Source: Forficula auricularia
Lineage: Eukaryota > Arthropoda > Insecta > Dermaptera > Forficulidae
Direction of reading: 5' to 3'
Length of the DNA stretch: 64,000 bases
Assembly: GCA_024734495.1 (NCBI GenBank)
Contig: JALMQS010000187.1
Span: forward strand, 5,626,304 to 5,690,303
Shown: piece after piece, positions 32,201 to 43,374 of the stretch
How the letters are laid out: the number at the start of each line of letters is the position of its first letter
How positions within the stretch are numbered: the stretch's first letter is position 1
Made by a program: the position numbers and the translations under genes
Notes under the pieces: generated by a model
Databases searched by the model: none
The model's input: only the letters and a program-made list of their open reading frames with translations
What the model was told of the DNA's origin: nothing

Positions 32201-35200
32201 ACGGTGTAGTTACGCCACTGGTGTTAATACTTATTATTAGAGAAATTTGTTTTGAATATATACAGTTAGTAGTCAATCAAGTGCTTTTACATTAAAATTT
32301 AATAAAATTCAGGAAAGTAGAGTTAATCGATTTTACAAGTGAAGCATTCATTTATTCAAATATATATTTAAGAATTAACTGGTGTGTGCACTACACGACG
32401 TTCACTTGCAACCTCCCCTTCTATGAGATCATCCTATCAATGTTTTCCTACCAAATTAGTCACCTCTGAGATAAAAAAAATACATTCACAGAAATTGTGA
32501 TACTTATTAACCATGATTATTAAAAAATCGTAGGTATTACTTTTTGATAAAAAAAAATCACTTCAATATTTAAGTAAAGGGTTTTGTCGATTTGGAGCAA
32601 AAGGTTATTATAACGTCGCTGGCTGTTTTCTAGCTTAAGGTAGTTGTTTCGGGATAATACTAGCAAAAAGTTAATGCTAGAGTATATAGAACAGACAATA
32701 AGGATTTATAATTCATAAGTCCAAAACTTTTTGATGTTTATGTACCACTACTAGCCAATCCCGTGCTCGTTTGACAAATCTGGCAACACTGTCCGAGCTT
32801 GTATATATTTTATCATAGAAATGTCAGATAAAGTACATTATAAAGGAAGATTTATAAAACAAAAAGTTCTTAATAAGCGATTGAAAGCTGTTGCGACAAT
32901 GGCTGAAGCGAAAAAACGTCAAAAAAGTGCTAAAGTTAACCCACTTTTTAGGTTAAATAAATGCTTTGTTGCCAGATTGTTTTTAGTGTAAATTCTTTAT
33001 CATTATTTATTCATTATTATCTCAGAAACTGTGTTGTAACTATGAATTAAAATTTTCTTAAAAAATGTATTAGTTATTGTTTAATGTTGGTTTAGTTTTT
33101 TATAACAATGATAAGAAGAGTTTCTTAATTATAATTAAATATGTATGTAAGACTTTCCGATATCCTGTATAGTGCAATGTATAAGAGTCTGAAAAACTCT
33201 ATCTTTGGAATTTAATATCGCCGGAACTATATTGTTCATAAATTTCGTTTTGCCACTAATCGATTCAGAAGTATAAATTTCAAAAAAATCCTAAGAAAAC
33301 CCATATGGAGAATCAATTTTTCGCTGCTCCATGAGTTACCAATGCTGAGATATATGGTAGCAATACAGACACACACCAACTAGTGAATTTTTGGGTCTGA
33401 CGTCTACAAAACCCGTTTGATTTTTCTAAACTCAGTTTCTATATCTTAAGGAGACAGAATACAATCATTTGGACTTGTCCGAGTAAAATTTACTTTAATA
33501 GTTTTGGAGATAGAAGATTTCGAAAATTGAACTTCTCAAAAATTAATGCAATATTTCATTTTCAAGCAAGCTAAAAAGTGAAAAAAAAAAAATAAAATAA
33601 TAATAAATAAAAATATTACCATTTCGTTTCGGCTGTGCATATAAAAAATTGTGAACCATTGCTATTAGGTCCAGAGTTAGCCATGGATAAAATTCCTGCT
33701 GATGTATGTTTTAATTCAAAATTTTCATCATTGAATTTTTTTCCATATATTGATTTTCCACCAGTCCCATTATGATTGGTGAAATCTCCTCCTTGGCACA
33801 TCTAGTTATCAGTTAAAGAATATATTAATTTAAAAAAAAAATCAATTTATATTGAAGATTTGCTAGTTGGTGATTAAGCTGTTTATCACTGGTAAAGTTT
33901 CGGCTGAAATCACTTAGATTAGTAATTTTTAATGCGATATTCTCTAGAAAATAACAAAAATAAGTGTCGTAACATTGTGTATTCTGTATTAGATGAAGGA
34001 GGAGGTATCAGCCAAAGATGGAATCACTTGAGTTCAATAAAACACCTTTAATAAAAACGTTTACAGCCTGAATTTATTTGGCCATCTTCAGTTAATTAGG
34101 AGTTATACACAAAAATGACAGTACACATATGTGATCGAACCAAGCCTTGTCAAAAATAAAAATATTAGCTTCATGTAAATTTATAACGTGCCTGGACCCA
34201 AAAGTTTCAGAATTCTGAAACTTTTGGAGTCCAGGACACGTTATAAATTCACATGAAGCTAAAAAATTTTTATTTTTGACAAGAGCTTGGTTCGATCACA
34301 TATTGTGTACCGCATTTTGTGTATAACTCTTAATAGACTTGAAGATGGCCAAAATAAATTCAGGCCGAAACATTTTTATTAAGGTGTTTTATTGAACCCA
34401 AGTGATTCCATCTTTGGCTGATACCTACCTTCATCTAATACAGTTTCATCACAGCCACGAACTCTAACAATATTGTGTATTCTGTTAAGAATAACATTTA
34501 ATGCCCTCCAACTTGTATTTTAAATAATATTATATATAAGATACTAGTCAGATCAAAAAGTCTGTAATAAGTGAAACAAGAAAACATTTTTTTGGCCAAA
34601 TTCGGTTTTATTTTTCAACATACATTCCTTTTAAGTCAATACAGCGAGTCCAACGTTTTTCTAACTTTTTTATCCCGTCCGAAAAGTAATCTTTCGGAAG
34701 CTCTCCAAAATAGGCCTCAGTTTCAGCTATGACTTCCCCATTTGAGTGAAATCGCTTACCGGTGAGCCATCTCTTCAGGTTTGGAAACAGGTAAAAGTCG
34801 CTGGGGGCCAGGTCTGGCTGAGGAACCAGTTCAAATCCGATTTCGTGCAATTTTGCTTACGCAACTAACGATGAATGAGCAGCCGCATTGTCGTGATGAT
34901 AGAGGATTTTTTTCTTCTTCAAATGCGGCCGTTTTTCTGTGATTTCAATTTTCAAACGATCCAATAATGATGAATAATATGCGCCAGTTATGGTTTTACC
35001 TTTTTCAAGATAGTCGATGAATATTATTCCACGCGCATCCTAAAATACGGAGGCCATAACCTTTCCGGTCCATTTCTGAGTTTTTGGACGCTTCGGAGCA
35101 CTTTCACCCGGAGAAACCCATTGTTTTGACTCTGGTGTGTAGAAATGGATCCATGTTTCATCCATGGTTATGAATCGGCGCAAAAACTCCTTTGAATTTC

Positions 35201-38200
35201 GCTTAAACATTGCCAAATTCTGCTGGGAAGTCGTAACACGAATTCGTTTTTGCTCCACTGTGAGCAAATGCGGCACCCATCGCGCGCAGAGCTTTTTCAT
35301 ACCCAAAATATCATGTATGATATTGAACACACTGCCATACGACATCTTTGTGGTCTCAGCTAGCTCCCTCAATTTCACTTTGGGGTCGTTCAACATAATA
35401 TCATGGATTTTTTGGGCGTTTTCTGGTGTCAGACCTCTTTTCGGCGTCCAGATCGTTCAGCATCACTTGTGCTTGTTCGGCCGCAACGAAAGTCAGAAAA
35501 CCACTTTTGAATCATCTTCATCGACGGTGCAGAGTCCGGATAATACTTATCTAGCTTGGCTTTGGTCTCGGTTATCGTTTTCTTGCGTAAATAATAGTGT
35601 TTAATCAGAACACGAAACTCAGATTTTTTCATTTTTAAAAAAACACGGAGGTTGGTTGCTTCTCACTGCTGTAACTTGTAAATGCGAAAACATGAATGGC
35701 TGAAATTTTGACAGACGTCTAATGAAGAATGAAGTTAGTTATGAATGGTTCACATTGGTGCATACTAGCCCCATTTCATAGGATTATTCCAGACTTTTTG
35801 ATCTGCCTAGAATATATTATAAATATATTTTTCCTTTTTGTATTGTTAAAGCTATAGAGTGAAAATTGATATAGTGTTTGTTGAATGTTTTGAATGATTT
35901 ATATATTACCTCTATTTATGTGATACATCTGACCAAGAAAGAATAATGATACAATTCTCTAAAAACAATCAGAAACACGATTATTAATAATCCAAAAATT
36001 GCGGGAGAAATTCTCTCTTTAAAACCACATAAGAAATTGATGAAATGCAGTTCCCTTAAAAAGGAATAATAAAGCAAAATTTTATAAAGAAACTGAATTT
36101 TGCCAATTTTTTCAGTGATAAAGCGGAGCACTTCTCCCGAAGCGTTTGGAAGATAAATACAAATATTTATAATAAGCAAAAAAACACAATCTTTAATTTA
36201 TTCCCTATTGATCGACGAAAAGTTTAACTTTGTTTATCTCCTACGAAGTTGAATATTATTATTGCAATTTTTTTTTTTATTAAAGGATACAAATCCTGGT
36301 ATAATCCTGTGAATTAAAGATCCGTGATATCCAAATCCTCTTTCATTAGTACACAGGGCTCGAAAATTTTCAGCCGTTTTTGGAACCACGTCGGCTCTTA
36401 AGAGCATTGTTATTCTGCCAGCATGTTGTTTGCCAATTTTCATATCAAAATAAACTTGTGGATTTTTCGTACTCTTGTTTTTAACTTCTTCTACTTTCTA
36501 TAATGATTAAAAAAAAAGAAAAAAAAATTAATTTAATAGGTTTGAATATACACTCAACAGCAAAAAAAACGGACAATTGATAATTATTATTATTTTTCTT
36601 TTGATAAAATGAATTAAAATAAATTTTCTCATAAAATAACAGATCCAAAATATATTGAATAATAATGGACATAATTAAAATTGTTAACACATTCGATTAA
36701 TTCATGGAAACTTAATATTATTATCGAAAATAAAAAAATGAATTTAATGAAAATCGATCATTTATTCTTTGTCTTCGAAACTGTTCATACATTCATCGTA
36801 TAAAAGCTCTTATACGAGACATAAAGAGACATTTTTTTAATTAATCATGTTTTTTTATTTTAATAGATAGCCGTTACAATTTTCTGTTTTTTAAAATCAT
36901 ATTTATTAAGCCAGAAAAAATTAAAATGCCATTTTAGCTTTAGAAATAATTTTTTTAATTACCTATCTAGTCAAAATATGGAAATATTTTTTTAATATTG
37001 TACTTATTCATTTTATCTAAAAATTATCAAGTGTCCGGTTTTTTTTTGCTTTTGAGTGTATAATAGAATAGTGTAATTCAGAAAATTTCTTTCAGTAATA
37101 TATAGTGATAAGAAATAAATGCGAATCTTTTAGCAAACAATCTTAAAATCGTTTATTTCAAACCCTACACGTTTCGGAAGAAATTCTCTCTTTATCAATG
37201 GAATTCGGAAAAATAGTTGTTATAAAAAGAAAGTACCTGGAGCCACCGAGCGATGCTCGATAACTTTTTGCTTCAATTAATATTATTTTTAATTTAAAAA
37301 CCCCGCACCTCGCCCAACCCCAGGCCTCCCCACACTGCACCCCCCACCGCCACGTCCACCCCGCCCCGGAAACACCGCACCTCGCCACCGGACCCCCACC
37401 TCCTGCACCCCGCCACATCTACCCCCACCCCCAGTTTTTGCATTTCTAGCCTTCTAGTGGCCCACAGATCATGTGTATATACGTATATAGGTATATACCT
37501 GGAAGACCGAGCTTCGCTTGGGTTTAGTTATTGCTTATTTGAACATCCAATTATTTTGTTTTGATTCAACCACATGATTCATTTTTATTCATCCAATTGT
37601 TAATAAATAAAACCTATCAAAATGTGTTATTTTTTCAGAAAATTGAGACCTGCTTATGCGAAAGATATTTTTAAATAAATTCTTGATTGTTTTTTATTCT
37701 ATTAAATAAATAAGGTTCTTTATAAAAACAATTATAAAACGTTTATTAATAATTCTATCGTTTATGGAGAACAAAATATGTTAAAAACCACAATCACAAT
37801 GATTCTTCAAAGCCTTTGAGAACAATGAATTAAGCCAACCCATTGTCTGTCTGGGTACAAAAGAAAAGAGAAACCTTTTTTAAAACCCTAAGATTGGCAA
37901 TTTTTTTACCTGAGAATAATTAATTTGATAACGAAAAAACTCATCAAAAACAATTTAGCAGAAGGTGAGACTGTGACAGACAGATCGAATTGCCATCCCA
38001 AAAACCCCCTACCTAACTCGTGAATTTCATCAAAATCAGTAGAGCCGTTTTCAAAATAGAACTAAGATACAAATATACAAACAAATAAATATATAAATAT
38101 ATATACAATTTTTGCTCGTTTAATAAGAGATAGATAGATATAAAGCAACTATAAGAAAATAAATATTTCTTTACAAATATAATTATAATTATAATTATTC

Positions 38201-41200
38201 TGCCGCCCTGAAGATATATTATTAATTTGTATAATTGTAGAAACTGCTCACGTTGAGTGAATAAAGATAATTAAACTTTGCTTTATTTCGCTTTATTCTA
38301 CATAACGTTCAACATATCACCATATATTACAGAAATCTCCTGGAATATGATATTAAATAATATTGTTATTGTCACACGACTATTCAATAAAAATGTTATT
38401 GAAATTTTAGTATATATAAATTGTTTTGAAATTATATTAAAAAAAATGCTACCGTTTCACTAGATGATTGATTCTCCGTAGCTGTTGTTGTTGTGTCTGA
38501 TTCAGTGTTTTCTTTGTCAGTCTCGAGGGTTTCCCCGGCGTGTTCTTGAAGCCAAGCATCCTCTGCCCAGACAGGTCTCGTTGATCCTTCTTTAATTCGT
38601 TGAGGTTTAGCCAAATTTACTCGAATTGTTCTTCCAAATAATTCCGAATCGTTCTGTTTTATAAATGAATTTTCATAAATAGATAAATGTATTCAAATAA
38701 AACCGTGTTTGGTGGTCCTATTTTATTACAATGAATTGGCTAAAGGGGCCAGTGTGATGGAAAAAGGTAAACTAAAAAAGTTATCTCCTATTTAAGGAAG
38801 TTCTTTCGCGACAATCCACACAAAAAGTTTTAGCCTCGTAACCACTCTATAAATATGAATGGAACTAAAATTTTAGGTTATGTTTTTTTAACGTGACTGT
38901 AGCACTCACACTACCAAATCTCTATATGGATATACACATACTTGCCGGATCGTTTCCAAGCCATTGTGCTTATATGTCCTCCACTAAATATAATAGCACA
39001 AATATGTTTGTTTTATTTTTGTTTTTATACTTTCTTACTTACTTCCGATGGCCAAATCGCCCTTGTAGAGCTTGAGCCTCTCGCGTGATGCTCTCCATAT
39101 CCCTTATCCTGGGCCAATCCCTCCCATCCTACCCCCACGTGAAGCTCTCGCAGATCTCTGACGACATTATCCAGCCATCATTTTTGTTTTTATGTGGGAA
39201 ATAATTTCTATTTTTTTTTTTAAGTTACTCCAAATATATAATTCTAACAAATATTAGTTTTTCATCAAGATGGTGAAAGTCCTTCAATGAAAAAAAATAA
39301 AATAATGATCATATCCCCACCCTTTCCATATCTACCCTATGTAAATAATGTCATTTTGAATTGCATTTATTTCATGTTTGGTGTGGTAAATCGTCTTCAA
39401 ATTGTAACAGTATGTGTATAATGCTTTTAATGACTTATATTCCAAGTTTCAAAGACTTCTTAAATTTTTGTATTTGTAAAAGAACTACTTTAAACCTTTA
39501 TTTTAGGGAGAAGTAAATCGATATTTTTAACAAGTGTCCAGCGCTCCACCGCTGCTCTTCTTCGGTGCACGTCGGCTTGAAAACATCTGGGTATGTCTTA
39601 AGTTTAAAACAAAAATATTAAGTCATGCACTGATGTTTTCCAGCCGACGTGCACTGAAGAAGAGCAGAGGTGTAGCGCTCGAAAAGTTAAACATATCGAT
39701 TTACGTCTGCCTAAAATAAAGGTTTAAATAGGAGATAACTTTTTTATTTTACCATTTTCCATCACACTGGCCCCTTAGGAAATTCACAATGCACTCGCTC
39801 ATTCGTCCGTTGTTGCGATGGATAAAATCAACGAATTGAAGTTCGAATTGTTCCCCCAACCACCGTATTCACCAGATTTAGCCCCCAGCGACTTTCATCT
39901 TTTTCCTAACCTCAAGAAATAGCTCGGTGGAAAAAGATTTATGAGTCATCAATGCTGTCAATGAGTATTTTGAGGGACTTAAGAAATCACACTATAAAAA
40001 TGGTATCATGAATTAGAGCACCATTATGAAAAACGTATTAGTCTTGATAAAGATTATGTTGAAAAATACAATTTAAAAAAATCCCAAAAAAATTTTTTTT
40101 CTTTATCTTGCCGGAAACTTATCAAACCATCCTCGTATATAACTCAAATTGGCCTATTTCAGACGAAAACCCTTTTAGAAGCAAAGTTCAAAAAAATGTT
40201 GAACATGAAAGTTAATAAATGAAATCAGAGAATTGTAAAAAAAAAAAGAAATATGCGCGTAAAGGTTTACCATATTATCGATAGCAGCAGCTGCATCCTC
40301 GGCAAGTTCGAATTCTATAAATGCAAACCCTCTGTGCTTTTCTGATTCGTAATCAAGGGGGATTTGAATGTCAACAACCTCGCCGAAAGGAATAAAAGCA
40401 GCATTGAGCACTTTCTCGTCTACGTCCTCAGCTAATCCGCCTGAAAATTTTTAAATTATTTATATTAGAAGTATTTTCTTGCAGACAGACGTGGAATTAT
40501 ATAAAATGACGGTCCAAGATAATGAAAAGAATAAGTGAAATAAAATAATAATGGAATGGAATTTTTAACCATTTATAAAGAGAAACAAAGAGCTTGTCCT
40601 CTGCTTGATCCAAATAAACATACACACTTATATAAGTATTATATCAAATATAAATATGAATATCATAATCAAGGAGAGGGCAAGCTCTTTGTTTCTCTTT
40701 ATGATTTTATAACTCTGCTACTGCTGTTTGCTTTTTATATCTCAGATATTGGTCAGCATATCATGTTTTTGCTGACGATCTTCAAATATACTTGTCATGT
40801 AAGCCGGACGAAATTGATTCTGCCACTTCCAAAATTAGCTCTGACATAGATACTATCTGTCGATGGTCTGAGGGTCGAAATCTGAATATCAACATTGGCA
40901 AAAAAACTAAGGCAATCATGTTTGGCAGCAGAGTTTATCTGAACAATATTGCTATGTTTCCAACCCTCTTCCTGTAACTTGGGCGTAGAGTTTGATCAAA
41001 CTCTCTCATGGAGAGACAAGGTTGTTAGCATATCAAATAAAGTTTTTAAATCCCTTTATCAATTTAAAAAATACAGGGATTGTCTGCCTGTACCCATCAG
41101 AAAACTTCTTATAAATTCTTTGGTTGCTCTTCTGATTGACTACTGTTGTCTTGTTTATAATAGCTTAAATCAGGATTTAAACAGCTGCATTAGGTTTATT

Positions 41201-42796
41201 TTTGATCTCACTCTTGATGAACACATTACACCCTACTACAATAAACTGGGTTGGTTAAGGCTTCCAAAGAAGAGAGATTATATTTTGGGAATTTTTCTTT
41301 TCAATCTATTTGAGAGCAAGTTCCCCGAATACTTATTTAATAAATTTCTGTTTTAAACCTCTTTAAGTTCCAGAGCTTTGCGGACATATGGTCTGGACCT
41401 TCAAATTCCCATACATAGGACATCATCCTATGCTAGGTCATTTTCTGTTTATTCCGCGAAGCTCTGGAATAAAATTCCAGCAAGTGTGAGGTGGGCGAAG
41501 TCTCTCGGCGCTTTTAAGGCAAAGTATAATACTTTGATTCATTAATGAGTCAGCAGAGGGCTGGTTGCTGGGTGGAGTGAGGCTGAGTTGTTATACACTC
41601 ACCGGCAAAAAAAACGCAACACTTGAATTTTTTAAATTATTTTTAATTTTATTCAATAATATATATTTTTCAACATATTTTAGACTTTAATTTAGAGTAT
41701 TGTTCTGTGGTTTGGGACAAACATCCGCAACGATTAGAGAAAAATTGATATGGTATAGAGGAGGCTAGATTTGTTTTTGGTAAATTTGATAGGTTTAGTA
41801 GTGTCACTTCAATGATTAATGAATTAGGATGGTCTAGCTTAGTGGAGAGAAGGGAATGGACTAAATTAAAAGTGATTTTCAAAGCATATAAGGGTTTTAG
41901 GAGTTGGGATGAAATAACGAATAGATTTCAGGAACCAAGTTATTTAGGTAGAGCTGATCAAAGAAAAATGATTCGTAAGCGAAGATTCTTGAAAAATATC
42001 GGTTTACATTCATTTGTAGGACTGGCATTGATTTATGGAATAGTCTGTCTGTTACTACTTGGGATTATAGTTCTCTGCCCCCTATGATTAAATCAATCAT
42101 AAATTTTGTCCTAATGTCCTAGAATTGTGAAAAATTTTATTTAGTTCTCAGAAGCAGAGATTAGCTGAGGTAGAGAGAGGTCATAACATCCTTGTTATTA
42201 AGGTTTTGACCAGGTTTCCTTAACAACTTATGGCAAATGTCGGGATGGCTAATGCGTCGTTTGCTCCTGGTATCGGGTTTTTGCGCGGAATTATTTAAAT
42301 TACGTTTTATCTTTTGATGTAAATCTATGATCATGTTATTTGTTAAAAAGCATACATTTCTATTTTTTTTCTTGTTTGTTAATTGTTAATTTCTGTAGTT
42401 AATTTGTATTGATGTTTTGTTGACCTAGCCACCGAGGACTTGTGCCTCTAAGCATGTCGAGTAATAAAGATTTATTTATTTCATGATGGAAATCATAAAT
42501 ACCTCACTCAAGAATTACACATTATAATTTTCCATATTAAGCAGTATTTATAAAAATAAAGATAATTCCTTCAGTGTCCCTGAAGAAGGAGCGAAGATTC
42601 TTCGAAAAGCCAGCTTTTAAAAGGTCTAAAATGACATTTTAATAAAGATTTTATTTAGAAATTATTTCTTTTCATTATCCTGGGCTGCCACTCCTTCAAA
42701 TTTCATTTAAATTATTTTATTAAGAAAGAAAATTGATCTTTTGACAGCCACTCAATACTCACCGACATAAATCGTTCTTTTCGGATTTGTAGACAT
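29292..42796 (-). CDS. PPIE: cyclophilin E (Cyp33): RRM plus peptidyl-prolyl isomerase
   Basis: Seven coding exons on the minus strand: 42796-42763, 40440-40271, 38653-38453, 36497-36291, 33801-33620, 29502-29436 and 29360-29292. They total 930 nt and join in frame into 309 residues (human PPIE is about 301). Residues 1 to ~85 form an RRM (start [16 protein letters not shown]1-like HRGFAFIEF). A linker rich in Thr/Glu/Ser follows. The cyclophilin domain then runs from VYFDMKIG to ISSCGELT, with [23 protein letters not shown] and [11 protein letters not shown] carrying the Arg, Phe, Gln and Trp of the active site. The family is nuclear and associated with spliceosomes and with chromatin regulators. 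Exon sites are GT-AG. Intron 4 (36290 to 33802) begins GTATCCTTTA and has TTCTTTAAC 11-12 nt before the acceptor, as in U12-type introns. The introns are packed with mobile elements. Promoter and 5' UTR not defined. Confidence 0.93.
29640..29990. mobile_element. fold-back element of the CAGAGGACAACCTCTTTG family (in cyclophilin intron 5)
   Basis: Inverted arms with AAACAAGAGGTTGTCCTCTG and ATAAACATACACACATATAT on the left and the inverse on the right, ending CAACTCTGCTACTCGGCA. The core at 29833 (CTGATGATGAAGACATAGCCC) has lost GAAA and is degenerate. Confidence 0.6.
30308..30959. mobile_element. TTAA-flanked MITE, family A (copy 1)
   Basis: Ends AGGTAGTTCTTTCACAAATG and GATTGTCGCGAAAGAACTACC, flanked by TTAA (30304-30307, 30960-30963) as in piggyBac-type insertion. 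It contains an inner inverted pair with CCAGCAGAAGACACACTC. It sits inside the left target duplication of the hAT element at 30965. Confidence 0.75.
31160..32080. repeat. element with 20-bp tandem repeats CTTCCAAATATTTCCAAGTA (copy 1)
   Basis: About a dozen imperfect 20-bp units (31210-31254 and 31828-32040) lie between CCGAGGGATGAACTGCGACC and GCGGATCACCCCTCG ends. It is interrupted by the MITE at 31255-31787. The uninterrupted copy is at 61795-62090. Frames rich in Trp/Tyr/Leu/Phe on either strand arise from the repeat unit. Confidence 0.75.
31255..31787. mobile_element. Tigger/pogo-like MITE
   Basis: Ends CAGTGGTACCTTGAGATACG and the inverse, with TA at 31253-31254 and 31788-31789. CAGTGGTACCT ends are typical of pogo/Tigger derivatives. 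The interior has no transposase motifs. Confidence 0.8.
32639..33306. mobile_element. TTAA-flanked MITE, family B (copy 1, right end missing)
   Basis: The left TTAA (32635-32638) is followed by GGTAGTTGTTTCGGGATAAT and CTAGCAAAAAGTTAATGCTA. The sequence parallels 50208-50929 and 59930-60629 but stops at ACCCATATGG, before the terminal GAAACAACTACC. It contains the short ORF at 32821-32991. Confidence 0.7.
32821..32991 (+). CDS. 56-codon ORF inside TTAA-MITE B, probable N-terminal exon of a lost element protein
   Basis: ATG at 32821; the peptide is very basic ([18 protein letters not shown], then [13 protein letters not shown]) and ends at TAA 32989-32991. The minus-strand copy in the MITE at 59930-60629 (about 60372-60465) encodes the same ~34 residues. 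It has three silent differences (GGA/GGG, AAG/AAA, GCG/GCA) and has lost the ATG. A GT after TTTTTAG (32951) could be a donor. This suggests a first exon inherited from an autonomous parent. The protein family is not identified. Confidence 0.45.
   Translation: MSDKVHYKGRFIKQKVLNKRLKAVATMAEAKKRQKSAKVNPLFRLNKCFVARLFLV
33965..34450. repeat. fold-back element centred on TTTCAGAATTCTGAAA
   Basis: Arms of about 235 bp, from GTATTAGATGAAGGAGGAGG to the inverse at 34425-34442, meet at 34206-34221. Each arm carries a CTGAAGA-T-GGCC...GGC(C)-GAAAC core (34050-34098 minus; 34351-34400 plus, where it reads CTTGAAGA). Lies in the U12-type intron of the cyclophilin gene. Confidence 0.7.
34547..35807 (-). 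mobile_element. mariner transposon with decayed transposase
   Basis: Near-perfect inverted ends (GTCAGATCAAAAAGTCTG at 34547; GGCAGATCAAAAAGTCTG complement at 35807) with TA on both sides; 1261 bp, the normal mariner length. The minus-strand frame starts [19 protein letters not shown] (35632) with a helix-turn-helix region, then TMDETW, HHDNA and [10 protein letters not shown], the three acidic positions of a DD34D enzyme. It is broken by a frameshift near 35430, a TAG at about 35040 (Trp expected) and a TAA near 34857, so it cannot make active transposase. Located in the cyclophilin U12-type intron. Confidence 0.92.
36551..37058. mobile_element. Tc1-type MITE
   Basis: Ends CACTCAACAGCAAAAAAAAC and TTTTTTTTTGCTTTTGAGTG, with TA at 36549-36550 and 37059-37060. 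AT-rich, non-coding. Another Tc1-like left end (CACTCACCGGCAAAAAAAAC) is at 41596. Confidence 0.75.
37125..37490. repeat. G/C-run repeat plus AAACGTTTC inverted-repeat piece
   Basis: AACCCTACACGTTTCGGAAG resembles the 6880 arms. GGAGCCACCGAGCGATGC and a C-rich tract then match 11270-11460. Bases 37500-38270 continue with CGTGAATTTCATCAAAATCA and TTTTTGCTCGTTTAATAAGA, the repeat seen at 10170, 11900 and 14290. Confidence 0.5.
38735..39778. mobile_element. fold-back element GGGGCCAGTGTGATGG, carrying a nested TTAA-MITE
   Basis: GGGGCCAGTGTGATGGAAAA (38735) is inverted at 39752-39771 (CCATCACACTGGCCCC). The right part has its own inverted pair with CGGCTTGAAAACATCTGGG and a CTGAAGA-A-GAGC...GCTC-GAAA module at 39654-39690. 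The left arm is followed at 38796 by the MITE. Confidence 0.6.
38796..39489. mobile_element. TTAA-flanked MITE, family A (copy 2)
   Basis: GGAAGTTCTTTCGCGACAAT at left and AAAAGAACTACT at right with TTAA on both sides (38792-38795, 39490-39493). The interior matches 53902-54426, with an extra ~150 bp block near 39010-39180 (CTTACTTCCGATGGCC...CAGCCATCA) that the other copy lacks. Confidence 0.7.
39781..40140 (+). mobile_element. mariner transposase 3' fragment
   Basis: Translation gives [20 protein letters not shown] and FPNLKK followed by a stop, the third catalytic Asp region of a mariner. It ends near CTTATCAAACCATCCTCGTA. The 5' part is missing. Distinct from the mariner at 34547. Confidence 0.75.
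40565..40730. repeat. partial fold-back, CAGAGGACAACCTCTTTG family
   Basis: Left arm AGAGAAACAAAGAGCTTGTC and right arm GAGGGCAAGCTCTTTGTTTC around an AT-rich core, ending ATAACTCTGCTACTG. No hammerhead-like core remains. Confidence 0.55.
40745..41545 (+). mobile_element. LINE reverse-transcriptase 3' fragment
   Basis: [14 protein letters not shown] (about 40757), then [31 protein letters not shown] and [19 protein letters not shown], then [16 protein letters not shown] near the end. The FADD catalytic box and the spacing fit a non-LTR reverse transcriptase of the jockey group. Frames shift at about 40905-40970 and stop at 41354. 5'-truncated. Confidence 0.8.
41670..42480 (+). mobile_element. 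second LINE C-terminal fragment with 3' UTR
   Basis: [18 protein letters not shown], then [37 protein letters not shown] and [16 protein letters not shown]. The frame shifts near 42035, and coding ends near 42110. The 3' UTR ends GTCGAGTAATAAAGATTTAT. Different family from the fragment just upstream. Confidence 0.75.
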
Positions 42797-43374
42797 CGTA
42801 TATATTAAGACAAATTTATGTATATAATATTTATAAATAAAATAGTCTTTTTCATTTAAAAACAAATGACAATTTTCTTCTAATTCAATATTTAATTCTT
42901 AAATGATGTTTCTTGGGTTATTTTTTAAAAATAATGTCCAAATTTAACACCACAGGGCTACCATAACAAAATTTAAAAATACATTTTTGTTTAATTTTAC
43001 GTTATTTAATTAAATAATCTTAAATAACAAATATATAATTATAAAAATAACATTAAAATATATATATTTAAATCATATTAATTTGATTTGTATTATTGAA
43101 CATTCTGGCTGTTTATTGAAGATAACTTGTCTCCTTCTTAAATCCATTTTGGATTCATTAAAAAAATTTTATTGATTCTCAATAATTAAATAATAAGTAA
43201 ATAGGTAATGTTTGTTTATATTTTATTTTATTCTCTAAATCATTATAATAATTAAAGAAAAAGGTTTAAATTTTTTATTAATTATACAACTTAATAACTA
43301 TTTTTAATCGCATTTTCAATTACATAATCATAGCATATATTTCTCTAAATCATTAAATATATTAAACTACGGAT

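Larger units (their letters stand above)
30965..32220. mobile_element. hAT-like element with exact 8-bp target duplication
   Basis: The left end TAGTGGCG (30965) and right end CGCCACTG (32220) are inverted. The right flank is GTGTTAAT (32221-32228). The left flank is GTGTTAA (30301-30307) plus T after removal of the TTAA-MITE, giving the same 8 bases. It contains a tandem-repeat element, itself split by a Tigger-like MITE. No transposase. Confidence 0.7.

Noticed and set aside
34608..35632. Mariner transposase as a functional gene
   Set aside because: At least one frameshift and two in-frame stops break it.
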